Source: Spongiibacteraceae bacterium
GTDB lineage: Bacteria; Pseudomonadota; Gammaproteobacteria; Pseudomonadales; Spongiibacteraceae
NCBI GenBank assembly: GCA_002710725.1
Contig: PAKT01000077.1
Location: 1-44,265 of the forward strand
Direction of reading: 5' to 3'
Length of the DNA stretch: 44,265 nt
Shown piece by piece: positions 43,999-44,265 of this stretch. Both the position numbers and the translations under genes were made by a program. A model generated the notes under the pieces. It was not told the DNA's origin, searched no databases, and was given only the letters and a program-made list of their open reading frames with translations. Every line of letters starts with the position of its first letter. Positions within the stretch are counted from its first letter, which is position 1.

Positions 43999-44201
43999 AC
44001 TACGAAGCTCCGCAATATCCCCTTGGAGGCGCCGAGAAGCGCAAGTTTGCATCGGGCCAGAGCGAGCACTGTTCGAGTCCCGTAGCGGCGATAGCCGCGA
44101 AGGTCGAGTTGCGCAGCGACCGATGCAAACTGAGCATCGCAGGGAACCCGAAGGGCGCCGGAACGGGGTGCCCTTTTTCTTGGTTACTTCTTTTTCGGGC
44201 A
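43999..44201. repeat. Structured intergenic repeat element at contig end
   Basis: The 282 bases after the last gene contain nested inverted repeats: GTTTGCATCGG (44045-44055) with CCGATGCAAAC (44120-44130), and inside it GCGGC/GCCGC around a GATA loop. The 3' part, GGGTGCCCTTTTTCTTGGTT followed by ACTTCTTTTT, is like a widespread proteobacterial intergenic repeat. Minus-strand frames here (KEVTKKKGTP...) are the spurious ORFs such repeats commonly produce. Repeats of this kind often break assemblies. Confidence 0.5.
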
Positions 44202-44265
44202 TGCGCTCTCAATCGATCATTGCAACACATTCGGCAAATCTATCTGCGGGTGTTTCGAAGTTCAA

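Noticed and set aside
43987-44230. Two minus-strand ORFs reading KEVTKKKGTP-type protein
   Set aside because: These are frames through a structured intergenic repeat that commonly yields spurious annotated proteins.

Overview
The window reads as a chromosomal contig end from a GC-rich, Gram-negative gammaproteobacterium, probably an aerobic marine or aquatic member of the Cellvibrionales type (Spongiibacteraceae or Halieaceae relatives). The evidence is the gene content: a RapA matching the enterobacterial numbering, the minor pilin cluster pilV-pilW-pilX-pilY1, glmU-glmS, a TonB receptor with an EEVVVTA TonB box, tandem SDR genes, an isoquinoline-oxidoreductase-type molybdoenzyme and a luciferase-like monooxygenase. 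The family-level placement is inference. I see no rRNA, tRNA, CRISPR array, prophage or complete insertion sequence.

Layout. 1-3381: end of an acuI/yhdH-type oxidoreductase, two SDR genes, an ICMT-like membrane methyltransferase and a small membrane protein, closely spaced as one operon. The first 73 bases are an exact inverted copy of 147-219 and look like a contig-end artefact. 3382-7921: a structured leader, then glmU-glmS (UDP-GlcNAc synthesis) and a YhiN/HI0933-type flavoprotein. 7918-8912: three small genes, one an XRE regulator. 8927-18094: rapA and fimT on the minus strand, with pilVWX and pilY1 diverging on the plus strand; pilE is absent. 18121-26836: TonB receptor, luciferase-like monooxygenase, iorBA-like molybdenum hydroxylase and katG. 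27149-31790: a PPK2 polyphosphate kinase translationally coupled to a Na/Pi cotransporter, facing a Tat-exported PhoD phosphatase; together these suggest a phosphate acquisition and storage neighbourhood. 32002-34879: D-cysteine desulfhydrase-like enzyme, PaaI thioesterase, ArsP/DUF318 permease and a DUF6868-type protein.

35.1-41.7 kb is the accessory part. It is sprinkled with REP-like palindromes and heads (GGGGTCAGAGTC and GGGGNCGGAGGGA types) and holds two relics of a REP-associated tyrosine transposase (RAYT): a frameshifted C-terminal piece and an N-terminal piece. Between and beside them are a GFA protein, a RimK fused to an RCK_C/TrkA_C domain, a Gly-rich exported protein, a GNAT acetyltransferase and a strikingly AT-rich 588-residue gene with a C-terminal HEPN-type RNLIVH motif. 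That gene is the best candidate for an undescribed (defence or toxin-like) function, although it stands alone. 41.7-44.3 kb returns to ordinary genes: a YcxB-like protein, an MFS carrier and an F420-dependent-type nitroreductase, followed by a structured intergenic repeat near the right edge.
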